A stretch of DNA of 42,983 bases from Gemmatales bacterium. GTDB lineage: Bacteria > Planctomycetota > Planctomycetia > Gemmatales > HRBIN36. Shown one piece after another: positions 34,133 through 42,761 of this stretch (positions within the stretch are counted from its first letter, which is position 1; each line of letters starts with the position of its first letter). The notes under the pieces were generated by a model. It was given only the letters and a program-made list of their open reading frames with translations. It was not told where the DNA came from and searched no databases. The position numbers and the translations under genes were made by a program. The stretch is from the NCBI GenBank assembly GCA_025056555.1, contig JANWVZ010000006.1, positions 280-43,262 on the forward strand. Direction: 5' to 3'.

Positions 34133-36039
34133 GGTTCCTCCAGGTACGTATAGCCTTCCAAACCATTTTCATAAAATCGTAAGAGCATACGGGCTTCCGC
34201 CAGAGAGATCATGTTCGCACGAACCGCTTTTTCTACATCCTTGCGCATCTGGGCCAACAATTCGTCCGCTGAATATTGAACATAGTGTAACACTTCCCGT
34301 ACGGTGTCCCCCTTGACGACCGCATCTATATAAATCTCCCCATGGTCATCAACGCTAATATGGACGGCGTTAGTGTCTCCAAAGAGATTATGCAGGTCGC
34401 CCAGGATTTCCTGATAGGCACCTAACAAAAAGGCCCCTAAGTAATAAGGTTCTCCTGTGAACGGATGCAACTCGAGGACTGGTTTGACGTCCCGCAGCGA
34501 GGGAAACTTGTCAATCTTACCATCGGAATCACAGGTAATATCGCCCAGAATACCGCGGCGGGTGGGCGGTTCCTCCAACCGATGAATCGGCATAACCGGA
34601 AATACCTGATTAATAGCCCAACTGTCCGGCATGGACTGAAACACCGAAAAGTTACAGAAATATGTATCTGAAAGCAAGGCCTCTAAGTTCTGCAATTCTT
34701 CTGGCACATAAGGCAGTTCCCGGACCATACGAAGCAATTTGTTAGCGAAAGCCCAGAAAAGACGCTCAGCTAAGCCACGCATTTCCAGACTTAGATAACC
34801 CAGATTGAATGCGTGGAGAGCCTGTTCGATAGCCTGCTGGGCATCGTGATAACTTTCGAGATAGTTTTTCTTATTCAGTTCCCTGCAGATGGCATAAAGA
34901 TCTTGAACGGGTTTAGGAGCATCTTCGGGGAGGCTATCTGGCAACGGAGTATCCTCAAAATGAGCTACTCCTAAGACGTTGAAGACGAGGACACTGTGAT
35001 ACGCGACGATAGCGCGCCCGCATTCGGTAATGATGGTGGGATGAGGAACCTCGGCCTCGTCGCAGATGCTTTTGATATAGTAAACGACATCGTTGGCATA
35101 TTCCTGCAAAGTATAGTTGACGCTTGACTCAAAATCGGTCTGGGAACCATCGTAATCAATGCCCAAACCGCCTCCGACATCTAAATACCGAAGTCCGGCC
35201 CCTAGGCGTTTCAGTTCCACGTAGACGCGGGCTGCTTCGTTAATAGCACTCTTGATGCTGCGGATATTCGTAATCTGGCTGCCCAGATGGAAGTGGAGCA
35301 ATTGCAGGCAGTCCTCCATACCTTCCGCTCTGAGGAAATCCAGGGCATCCAGGATTTCGGTAATCGTAAGTCCGAACTTGGAACGATACCCGGCGGACAG
35401 GCGCCACCGCCCCGAACCACGAGCGGCCAGTTTCGTCCGCACGCCGAGCACTGGTCGGACGTTAAGATCACGAGCGTGTTTGACCAGCGTTTCCAATTCC
35501 GTGAACTTCTCGACCACGGGAATAATCGGTTTGCCGATCTTTCGCGCCAAAACTGTCATCCGCAGGAACTCATCATCCTTGAAACCGTTGCAGATAATCA
35601 CGCCTTTATCCTGACTGTTGGTCAGGGCCAACACCGCCAGCAATTCTGGTTTCGACCCAGCCTCCAGGCCAAAACTAAGCTCTTTGCCGAAATGCACTAA
35701 CTCCTCAACAACATGGCGTTGCTGATTGACCTTAATGGGATAGACCGAAATATAGTCGCCACGATAATCGAATTCAACAATAGCATTGCGAAACGCCTGA
35801 TGAATTTCACTCAAGCGGTGATGCAGGATATTGCTGAGCCGGATCAGGATAGGCAGCTGAATTCCCCGCGCCTGGAGTTGATCGACTAACTCTTTAAGGT
35901 CTATGGCAGGCTTAGGTGTCTTATAAGGATGGATGACTACGTGGCCACGATCATTGATTGAGAAGTAGCCTTTGCCCCAGTTGCGAATGCCGTAGGTCTC
36001 GGCAGCATCTTGAACTGACCAGGTTTCCAATAGCTCCAT
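34129..36039 (-). CDS. speA: biosynthetic arginine decarboxylase
   Basis: PLP-dependent conversion of arginine to agmatine, the entry to putrescine and spermidine. It follows E. coli SpeA closely: WGKGYFSINDRGHV, then the PLP lysine in YPIKVNQQRHVVEEL, LGLEAGSK-type SFGLEAGSKPELLAV, VICNGFKDDEF, LHFHLGSQITNIR, DVGGGLGIDYDGS, ITECGRAIVAYHS, and late CDSDGKID. I start at ATG 36039 (636 residues), where the SpeA homology begins (MELLETWSVQDAAETYGI). The in-frame TTG at 36141 would add 34 residues unlike SpeA. AAGGGAG lies 11 bases upstream. It is separate from speB/speE in this window. Confidence 0.94.
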   Translation of the reverse strand: MELLETWSVQDAAETYGIRNWGKGYFSINDRGHVVIHPYKTPKPAIDLKELVDQLQARGIQLPILIRLSNILHHRLSEIHQAFRNAIVEFDYRGDYISVYPIKVNQQRHVVEELVHFGKELSFGLEAGSKPELLAVLALTNSQDKGVIICNGFKDDEFLRMTVLARKIGKPIIPVVEKFTELETLVKHARDLNVRPVLGVRTKLAARGSGRWRLSAGYRSKFGLTITEILDALDFLRAEGMEDCLQLLHFHLGSQITNIRSIKSAINEAARVYVELKRLGAGLRYLDVGGGLGIDYDGSQTDFESSVNYTLQEYANDVVYYIKSICDEAEVPHPTIITECGRAIVAYHSVLVFNVLGVAHFEDTPLPDSLPEDAPKPVQDLYAICRELNKKNYLESYHDAQQAIEQALHAFNLGYLSLEMRGLAERLFWAFANKLLRMVRELPYVPEELQNLEALLSDTYFCNFSVFQSMPDSWAINQVFPVMPIHRLEEPPTRRGILGDITCDSDGKIDKFPSLRDVKPVLELHPFTGEPYYLGAFLLGAYQEILGDLHNLFGDTNAVHISVDDHGEIYIDAVVKGDTVREVLHYVQYSADELLAQMRKDVEKAVRANMISLAEARMLLRFYENGLEGYTYLEEP

Positions 36040-36180
36040 CAGAAGTTCGGCTCCCTTACGAGAAAGCAGTGCGAGAATCCCGGATTCGCGACCCGAAGGT
36101 TCAGCTCGTAACTGAAGAACACCTGCACTTTGTTTGCACAATCTGTATGCTGGCAGGAAGATAATGTCAAGAGACGGTTA

Positions 36181-39100
36181 TCAAGCCGACAAAGCCGCCA
36201 GTCGCTCGGCAAGCTCATGCAGGAAGTTGGCGTCCGGCAACCCATAGGGACGGAACTTTTCGAGTTTGCCCTGTTCCTCGGTGAACAAATACGCACGGTA
36301 GGAACCCAGACGGGAAGCGAGCGGCGAGTCGAGCAAGTTGCTGGAGTCGTTGGCACTCATTTGCAGGGCAATACGCAGATTCAATTCGCGTAAGGCAGCA
36401 CGGTCTAAGGAGCGCTGGAGATTAGTCAGCGTATCGCACCAGAGAAAAGTGTGGATACCCAATGCCGGCCCTTCCCGCAACAGCTCGGCAAGTATCTGCG
36501 TCGGACTGGCAGGTTTGCTGCTATCGAAGCTGAAGCCGTATTCCTCCTCCTGACGGCGCAAATCGCGAAACCGATGCAGTGCGAAGATAAAGAGGAACCA
36601 GGGAGGGAACGAAGCATCACTGTCGGAAATGCGACGTTGCAGTTCGGCCTGGAGTTCCTGCAGGAAGCGAGCGCTATCGCGCCAGCGTCCGACACGAGTC
36701 GGCTGGGGCAAAGCGGCCAGGGTAGCAGCGAGCCCGACAGCAGCCGGCGTGTTTTCCAAAGAGCCGTCCAGGAAGTAGATACGGGCAGCTGCAGGACTGC
36801 TCCGAGCCACGGCACCAGCTGCGACAGGCAACTGAGCGGCCAGACAGATCAGCGAGGCGCAGAACATCCCGGCGGCCAGCATTTCATCCTGCCCAACCAC
36901 TACTACGTTAGCGCCTGCTTGGCGGTGGAGCACGAAGTGGGTTGGCTCCTGAATGGCAATAGAGTCGCCCAGCCAGATCGTTGGTGTCGTCGTGGGCGGC
37001 AATTGACGGGTTAGGAATCGAGCCAATTCGACATTTCGACCCAATTCCGAAGGAGCGTTGCCTTCGAAAACCACCTGAGGCTGAGGCGCGAGGCGACGAC
37101 GGCGGGCCAATTGCTGGATTTCCTGCAGATAATGTTCGCGAGTATCGTCATCAAGCCAAACGATCTGAAACGGACTGTTGCCCTCGACCAGACCGTTCGC
37201 ATCATTGTAAATCGCCTCTCCCGGACGATTGAGTAAGCGGGCAGCAGTGTTATCTTCGCTGAGAATGAGGGAGGAGTCCGCTTCGCTGCATTGAAGGGCA
37301 ATACGCACGGCCATCTGGTCCAGGGTACTGCGGGCTAAGGTATAAGCACCGCCTAGGGTTTGCGAGCCGAGCACGACATGCAGCCCGAAGGCACGACCCT
37401 GACGGACCAGGCGATCGAGTAATAAGGCGGCCTCCTGAGCCAAGCGGTCGTCTTCGATGAAGAACTCCTGGAACTCATCCACCAGCAGGAGAATGCGCGG
37501 CAGCTTTTGTCCCGTGGCTTGGCGATAACTCGGCAAATCCTGAACGGCGGCTTGGCGGAATAACTCGCCGCGGCGCCTCAGCTCCGCGTCGAGCCGCTGC
37601 AGTACGCTCAGGCCAAACTCCCGCTCACTTTCAATGGCGATCACCCGAGCATGAGGCAACTGGTGATTGGCGTAGGTCTTGAATTCGACACCTTTCTTGA
37701 AGTCCACCAGATACAATTCCACCTCTTCCGGGCTGTAATAGAGGGCGAGATTCGTGATGAGCACGTGAAAGAGTGTGGATTTCCCAGAGCCGGTCTTACC
37801 AGCGACCAAAGCATGCTGGGCCGTGCCGCGACCGAGTCGGAAGAATTGGCGTTTGGTGGCACCACATCGTCCGATGGGTATCTCCAGGCCGGCGCCGGCA
37901 TCGAAGGACCACCATTTCTCACGGGGAGGTGCGACCCACCTGAAGGGAACCTCGACACGTTTGGCAGCAAGTGCAGCCGGCCCGATTCGATGCAACACAC
38001 GGTTAGCCAGCTCATCCGGGGGCGGGGGATCGAAATGAAGTGGCATGCTGGCGAAATCCGCATCCTGCCACACCAGGCGGTCCTGACGCCATGCGAAAAT
38101 CGTGCCGACGCGCTCCAGGTCTTCGAGCTGGAAGCCATGAGGCATGGTTTGCCGCAGGTCCACCCCCACCACGGTGTACACACCGCAGCGCGGGCCACTC
38201 GTGATGATGCTCGCCAGACGGCGTGCGGCTTCCGACGTGAAGTTGGCAGGAAAATCTGCTACGACGAGAATGCGATACGGTTCGGCTAACTCGCCGGCCT
38301 GCTGATTATATTCTTCCAGGGTCGCAAACTGATTGCGAAGGTATTTCTGAAACACCGTTTCCATGTGAGCGGTGAGGTCAGCCAGGCGTTGTTCAATGTG
38401 CTGGGGTTCGGTCCAAATACGGCTGGTAACTAGCAGCTCGTCGTAATCGGCCAGGTGCATCAGCGCAGAAAAACTTTCTCCCAAACCAACCGGATCAATA
38501 ATGGTGAAGCGCACCTTCCCCGGCGGTAAAGTGGCTGCCAGGCGGAAGAGATACATCTGCATGAGCCGAATCGCAGCCCCACGCGCACTCTCCGGCGTGG
38601 CGACGGCATGCGGTAAACGAATCATGAGCGAGCAGCGGTGGGGAAACTCCAGGGCCGCTGGCAGCACCAATTCCTCTGGGGTCACCGAGCGCATCTCAGC
38701 ATCTTCGGGGAGTGCGTCCGGCCAATCCCGCAAACTTACGCGGAAGAGACCCAACGGGACATAGGCCGGCGGCTGAGTGCGAGCCTGCCAGTTCAGCCAG
38801 AATGAGTCCGACCAGGGTGGACACGCGGAATAAGCCGCATCGCGCAGTTGTTGTGCCGAGTCAGTCAGACGCTGTAACGTATCTGCCCATTGCCGCCGCA
38901 ACTCATTCCAGCGCCTTTGATGCCAAGCCTCCAGTTCGTTCCTGTCCCGTTCATAGCGGTTTTCAATTTCTGTTCTGGTTGTCTGGTAATAATTCTCCAG
39001 TTCCGCCAGGCGATTCTGGACATCCTCGGTCACTTGCTGGCGGTTGCGCTCGATTTCCTGATGAAACCGAGCCAACTGCCGCTGAAACTGCTCATCCAGC

Positions 39101-40200
39101 AACTGCAAATCGCGCTGACTTTGCACCTCCAATTCCGCCACCTGCCGGCGATAGCGGACAGTCAGTTCCTTGATTTGAGTTTCGTATTGCTGGCGACGTG
39201 CCTTCAGTTCAGCGGCTTGGCGGCGCTGTTCTTCTTGATGGCGCTCCACGCAAAGTTGTCCTGCTTTGGTGGCCTCATAGATCGCCGCCAGGAGCGGACG
39301 ATAGAACTGATTGACACGCCAGCGTGCCAGCATGTATAACCCCGGCAGAATGAGAACGTTTGGCAGCGTGAGAGCGATTGCTATAACAGCCGCAGCAGTC
39401 ACACCGTGGTTTGACCAGAAAGTAGTATCCTTCCACCAGGCCAAAGCGTTGCCGGTCAGCCCCAGCGCGGTAACCAACAGACTGGCCGGCAACAAGAGGA
39501 CAGTGCTGAGCAGAATAATCCACCAGAATCGTCGGCCTTCGAATAACCGCGGCAATACCAGTTGACGCAGCAGTTCAAGATACTGTTTAGCTTCGGCGGC
39601 CTTTTCCTGAATAATCGCGATGAGGTCTTCGTCAGGGGCGAAGGTTCGACGTGTCACCGCCACCTTGTCGGGGGATTGTCGCCAGCGCGTGAGCAATTCG
39701 CGCGATTCCTGGCGAATGTTCCTGATGCGCGCGGACTCGGCTTGAAGTTTGAGTTCCAAATCGCGGGCCCGATTTTCCAGGTCCGTGGCCGAGGCTTCGT
39801 AGGAAGTCTGTAATTCCCATTTCTGCTGCTGGAAAGACTCGTCGAGCTGGGCACGCTCCTGCTCCGCACGTTGCTGGCAACTGGCGCGGCGGCATTCCCA
39901 ATCCGCGGAAATGCGAGCTTGTTCTTCCTGCTGGTGGGCTTCCAAGGCAGTTAGCTGTTCCCGCAGGTAGCTTTCGAGTTGGTGGCGCTGCTGCTGATAG
40001 TTCCTCTCCAGATCGGGGAGTCGGCGTCGGCGTTCGGCTTCAATGGTTTCGAGTCGCTGGCGGTATTGCCCCTCGATTTCTTGCTCGGTGTGAACCCGCC
40101 AGGAGATGAGCTCGCGCAATTGCTGCAGGAGATGCCGCTCCTGGTCGAGCAACGTGTCCATCGAGGCGGTTGAGCAGCTTTCAGTCAGCGTTGCAGACAT
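36181..40200 (-). CDS. membrane-anchored coiled-coil FtsK/SpoIIIE (EccC-like) ATPase
   Basis: A 1339-residue protein. Residues about 20-175 and 310-455 are long Glu/Arg/Gln-rich coiled coils. Between them are two transmembrane helices (about 225-248 and 266-292). Then come three FtsK/SpoIIIE-like modules: a P-loop-less first (about 510-720), an intact second with Walker A GKTGSGKS (801-808) and Walker B ILLLVDE (D908, E909), also VDFKKGVEF and LGSQTLGG, and a third (about 1080-1339) whose P-loop reads VGQDEMLAAG and whose Walker B lacks the acidic pair. Multiple ATPase modules plus adjacent WXG100-like proteins match EccC of ESX/type VII secretion. DNA translocation is less likely; I see no gamma domain. 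Confidence 0.85.
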   Translation of the reverse strand: MSATLTESCSTASMDTLLDQERHLLQQLRELISWRVHTEQEIEGQYRQRLETIEAERRRRLPDLERNYQQQRHQLESYLREQLTALEAHQQEEQARISADWECRRASCQQRAEQERAQLDESFQQQKWELQTSYEASATDLENRARDLELKLQAESARIRNIRQESRELLTRWRQSPDKVAVTRRTFAPDEDLIAIIQEKAAEAKQYLELLRQLVLPRLFEGRRFWWIILLSTVLLLPASLLVTALGLTGNALAWWKDTTFWSNHGVTAAAVIAIALTLPNVLILPGLYMLARWRVNQFYRPLLAAIYEATKAGQLCVERHQEEQRRQAAELKARRQQYETQIKELTVRYRRQVAELEVQSQRDLQLLDEQFQRQLARFHQEIERNRQQVTEDVQNRLAELENYYQTTRTEIENRYERDRNELEAWHQRRWNELRRQWADTLQRLTDSAQQLRDAAYSACPPWSDSFWLNWQARTQPPAYVPLGLFRVSLRDWPDALPEDAEMRSVTPEELVLPAALEFPHRCSLMIRLPHAVATPESARGAAIRLMQMYLFRLAATLPPGKVRFTIIDPVGLGESFSALMHLADYDELLVTSRIWTEPQHIEQRLADLTAHMETVFQKYLRNQFATLEEYNQQAGELAEPYRILVVADFPANFTSEAARRLASIITSGPRCGVYTVVGVDLRQTMPHGFQLEDLERVGTIFAWRQDRLVWQDADFASMPLHFDPPPPDELANRVLHRIGPAALAAKRVEVPFRWVAPPREKWWSFDAGAGLEIPIGRCGATKRQFFRLGRGTAQHALVAGKTGSGKSTLFHVLITNLALYYSPEEVELYLVDFKKGVEFKTYANHQLPHARVIAIESEREFGLSVLQRLDAELRRRGELFRQAAVQDLPSYRQATGQKLPRILLLVDEFQEFFIEDDRLAQEAALLLDRLVRQGRAFGLHVVLGSQTLGGAYTLARSTLDQMAVRIALQCSEADSSLILSEDNTAARLLNRPGEAIYNDANGLVEGNSPFQIVWLDDDTREHYLQEIQQLARRRRLAPQPQVVFEGNAPSELGRNVELARFLTRQLPPTTTPTIWLGDSIAIQEPTHFVLHRQAGANVVVVGQDEMLAAGMFCASLICLAAQLPVAAGAVARSSPAAARIYFLDGSLENTPAAVGLAATLAALPQPTRVGRWRDSARFLQELQAELQRRISDSDASFPPWFLFIFALHRFRDLRRQEEEYGFSFDSSKPASPTQILAELLREGPALGIHTFLWCDTLTNLQRSLDRAALRELNLRIALQMSANDSSNLLDSPLASRLGSYRAYLFTEEQGKLEKFRPYGLPDANFLHELAERLAALSA

Positions 40201-40217
40201 GGTTGGCGGTCATCCGG

Positions 40218-40430
40218 CTAGCTGCAATCACGCTGCATTTGCCGCAGGGCTTCTTCCAGACGTTCCATTTCCTGAAGGGTACGGCGCACGAGCAGCTCCA
40301 GCGGCTGGTAACGCTGGGCGACGAATTCCTGGTAAACTGCATCCGTCCAATACATGCCCACCTGTTGGACTACCTGACCAAGTCGGCGTAGCGCTTCCTG
40401 TAATTGAGCAATGCCACTCTGCACAGACAT
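40218..40430 (-). CDS. 70-residue WXG100-like helical hairpin protein
   Basis: Two amphipathic helices joined by a turn containing W28-T-D30: VGMYWTDAVYQEFVAQRY. The turn aligns with that of the 90-residue protein encoded first in this operon (LGDTWRDQEHEKFAEEF), sharing G-x2-W-x-D-x5-F. This makes it a probable EsxA/WXG100 superfamily member and paralogue. It ends 17 bases before the FtsK-like gene. ATG 40430 is chosen, with AGGAAAG upstream; GTG 40439 would put that site too close. It is shorter than usual WXG100 proteins, so it may be a substrate or structural partner of the ATPase. Confidence 0.65.
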   Translation of the reverse strand: MSVQSGIAQLQEALRRLGQVVQQVGMYWTDAVYQEFVAQRYQPLELLVRRTLQEMERLEEALRQMQRDCS

Positions 40431-40506
40431 AATGAGCACTTTCCTGAGCCGCGAAGTTGTCGCACTACTGTATAGGCTTGGGGATCAGGTCTCAGAAGTC
40501 TTCGTA

Positions 40507-41058
40507 TCAGTGCTCAGGCGCTGGGGAAGCCTCGGCGAGAGTTGGCACCGCCGTGGGTGTTTCACTGGCGACAGCAGGAGGTTGGGCTGTGAGATATGCC
40601 TCCAGGGCCTGGATACGACCCTGCATCCAAGCCAGGAGTTGAAGCATCTCGACATCCACGAAATCGGCCAGACGCTGGCCAATGGGGCGATATTCATTGA
40701 CCGCCCGAGGCCATTGGACTAACCAAGCCTTCACAGCACGAAGCTTTCGCTCGGCTTCTTCAAGGCGTGCCTGAGCACGGCGGAGAGCTTTTTCTTGTTC
40801 GGTGGTGTCCGCAGGACGGTCTAGGATTTCCATCATCTTGCGACGTTGCAGTTCCAGGCGGGCTTCGGAAACTGCCTCTTCGCGTTTGCGAATCTCTTGT
40901 TTCCAGAAACGCTCCTGCTGTTCGAGCCAGACGTAGGCCCGCTCGATCACCAGAGCCACGGAACTGAGGGCCGCGGATGCGTCCTGTCTGAAGAGCACCA
41001 GAGCGGCCCGCAATTCCTCCAAGACTTCGACCGAAAGCACTCGCGCTTTCTCGGCCAT
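40507..41058 (-). CDS. coiled-coil protein in the WXG100-like/FtsK operon
   Basis: 183 residues, almost entirely helical to about 150: QDASAALSSVALVIERAYVWLEQQ, ERFWKQEIRKREEAVSEARLEL and EQEKALRRAQARLEEAERKLRAVKAWL are strong heptad-like stretches. The C-terminal 25 residues are Pro/Ala/Thr-rich and probably flexible. No family is recognised. GAGGAGG sits two bases before the ATG and overlaps the stop of the WXG100-like gene region (seven bases apart), so the two are translated together. It could be a chaperone or a shaft-like structural component. Confidence 0.7.
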   Translation of the reverse strand: MAEKARVLSVEVLEELRAALVLFRQDASAALSSVALVIERAYVWLEQQERFWKQEIRKREEAVSEARLELQRRKMMEILDRPADTTEQEKALRRAQARLEEAERKLRAVKAWLVQWPRAVNEYRPIGQRLADFVDVEMLQLLAWMQGRIQALEAYLTAQPPAVASETPTAVPTLAEASPAPEH

Positions 41059-41065
41059 AGCCTCC

Positions 41066-41338
41066 TCAGCGTATCCGGAGATACTCCTCGATCTTTTCGG
41101 CTTTGCGCAGCAGAAACGGAATCTGTTTCTCAGCAGCTTCGGTAAAACGTTTGAGCACGAGCACCGTTTGCTGAAATTCCTCGGCGAACTTTTCGTGCTC
41201 CTGGTCGCGCCAGGTGTCGCCCAACTGGAGCATCTGGCTGTGCAGAATCTGCAGGCGCTGCTGCAAATCGAGAACGAACTGTTTAAGATTGTGCGCGAAG
41301 CGGCGGAGCTCCGCCGGATCCACGATGGCTTGAGGCAT
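41066..41338 (-). CDS. WXG100-like (EsxA superfamily) protein
   Basis: First gene of the operon. From ATG 41338, with AGGAG six bases upstream, it has 90 residues, the normal WXG100 size. Two helices (about 8-38 and 47-85) flank a turn with W43-R-D45 (LGDTWRDQEHEKFAEEF), where classical members have W-x-G. Charged-heptad character (FVLDLQQRLQILHSQMLQL; TVLVLKRFTEAAEKQIPFLL) fits a helical hairpin dimer. A C-terminal YxxxD/E export signal is not clear, though EEYLRIR ends the protein. Likely the secreted or scaffold partner of the EccC-like ATPase encoded three genes later. Confidence 0.72.
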   Translation of the reverse strand: MPQAIVDPAELRRFAHNLKQFVLDLQQRLQILHSQMLQLGDTWRDQEHEKFAEEFQQTVLVLKRFTEAAEKQIPFLLRKAEKIEEYLRIR

Positions 41339-41758
41339 TTCAGACTCCTGCGAGAAACACTTCACACGTCCGTAGCCGGCCGCGGGACACCCGTGTCTCA
41401 CTAGTCTCCCTTATACAATTTATGCCCACCTGGGATTTTTGGAAAGCAACCGTATCAGAAACCCCTTATGTCTGCAATCCCTTACGTCCGCTGGTGCATA
41501 AGCTGTGGAATGAGGCAACGTCTGACGTTACCGCTCCGATGGCGAAGTGCTCTTTCTCGGAATAGCCAGCAGTGGTATGGTATAGTTGTTAAGCAGGCGA
41601 CTAGAAGCTGGGGCAGGACTGACCTGTGGGCGGAGACAGGACTGATGGCAGGACGATCAAGCCACTTGCCGGACGACCCATTCCTGGCCAGTAAGGCACC
41701 AACAAGTGCCCTCTTAGTGCGAGGCCAGTGCTTCGATGAATTACAGATTCGGCCCAGG
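41339..41758. other. divergent intergenic region
   Basis: About 420 bases between the WXG100-like operon (minus) and the secreted TIGR03009-like gene (plus). Although the plus-strand frame stays open back to 41468, that part has no signal-peptide or domain character. A short palindrome GACAC-CC-GTGTC (41386-41397) lies about 50 bases upstream of the WXG100-like start and could be an operator. Confidence 0.45.
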
Positions 41759-42607
41759 ATGTCAGGGGGCGTGGCACGGTCTCTTAGCAGTCGGATGGCC
41801 CTTCTGGCAATGGTGGGCCTGATAATCAGCAGCGGCCTGTTGACGGTCGTTTCTGGTCAAGCTCCTCAGCAAGCCGATGTCGCTCGGGTGGATAGTCAGC
41901 AATGGCTCGACCGATTGTTACACTATTGGCAGCGGGAGGCGAATCGCACCGTCAAACTCTACGCCCAGTTTGAAGCAACTCGCAAGTTTCATAACTTCGG
42001 TGGTGTGGTCAAATCCTACCAGGGACAAGGCAAATTCATGCGTTTGCCGGATGGCACCTATGGCTTCCTTATTGAGCTCTATGAGAAGGGGCAGAACGAA
42101 CGATTTGAGCGTTATCTGTGTACAGGCACGCACTTTTATTTGTTCCGTCCCGAAGAAAAAACGATTTATTTTCACACCCTGCCCCCACGCAAACCAGGAG
42201 AGGTTCCCGATCAGGGGCCGATGTCGTTTCTGTTCGGTATCAGTGCCGACGAAGCAAAAAAGCGTTATCAGATGGCCATCGCTCGCCAGGACGAATGGTA
42301 CACGTATGTGGAAATTCGTCCGAATTTTCCGAAGGATCAGGTAGATTTCGTATATGCACGCCTGGCGGTGTTGAATAAGCCGACCAGCGTCATCCCGCAA
42401 TACTATCCGCGACAGATTTATTGGGTCGAGCCGCAAAAAGTCGAGGTTATCTGGGACATTGTGCGTTTGAGCCAAAACGAGGCAGCCACTCAGGTGGAGC
42501 GTCGCGATTTCGCCGCTCCCCAAGTGCCCGCAGGTTGGCAACTCAAAGCCATTCAGCAGTCTGCCGGTGATCAGAAACCTCCAGCGGCAGTGCAACCACA
42601 ACAGTAA
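41759..42607 (+). CDS. secreted planctomycete protein resembling TIGR03009
   Basis: Exported protein of unknown function. A signal peptide is evident from ATG 41759: basic start, hydrophobic core MALLAMVGLIISSGLLTVV and a polar GQAPQQ junction. The mature part (ANRTVKLYAQFEATRKFHNFGGVVKSYQGQGKFMRLPDGTYGF, shown in part: VKSYQGQGKFMRLP; YFHTLPPRKPGEV; FLFGISADEAKKRY) looks like the outer-membrane lipoprotein carrier LolA-type half-barrel, as in the planctomycete TIGR03009 domain. The frame is open 97 codons further upstream, but the signal peptide argues for the later start; ATG 41795 is another choice. It ends about 155 bases before the small basic protein. Confidence 0.72.
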   Translation: MSGGVARSLSSRMALLAMVGLIISSGLLTVVSGQAPQQADVARVDSQQWLDRLLHYWQREANRTVKLYAQFEATRKFHNFGGVVKSYQGQGKFMRLPDGTYGFLIELYEKGQNERFERYLCTGTHFYLFRPEEKTIYFHTLPPRKPGEVPDQGPMSFLFGISADEAKKRYQMAIARQDEWYTYVEIRPNFPKDQVDFVYARLAVLNKPTSVIPQYYPRQIYWVEPQKVEVIWDIVRLSQNEAATQVERRDFAAPQVPAGWQLKAIQQSAGDQKPPAAVQPQQ

Positions 42608-42650
42608 CGCTCCCCGGGGTCTCGATTTTCCGTGAGGATACTACGTTTCT

Positions 42651-42656
42651 TATAAT
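42651..42656 (+). promoter_or_regulatory. possible -10 box of the small basic protein gene
   Basis: TATAAT in an A/T-rich patch 106 bases before the start codon. The sequence 17 bases further upstream (TTCCGT) is a poor -35 box, so this is a tentative promoter. Confidence 0.3.
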
Positions 42657-42761
42657 AATGAAGCCTGCCGTCGGCGGGCTGAGAGATGGATCTCTGTGCT
42701 ACGTGTATAGGTCGAATCAGCCGAACGCTCTCAATCGGCACAACTGGATGAGGAAGCGATT

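Noticed and set aside
36039-36141. N-terminal extension of speA from TTG
   Set aside because: The added 34 residues do not resemble SpeA, whose homology starts at the later ATG.
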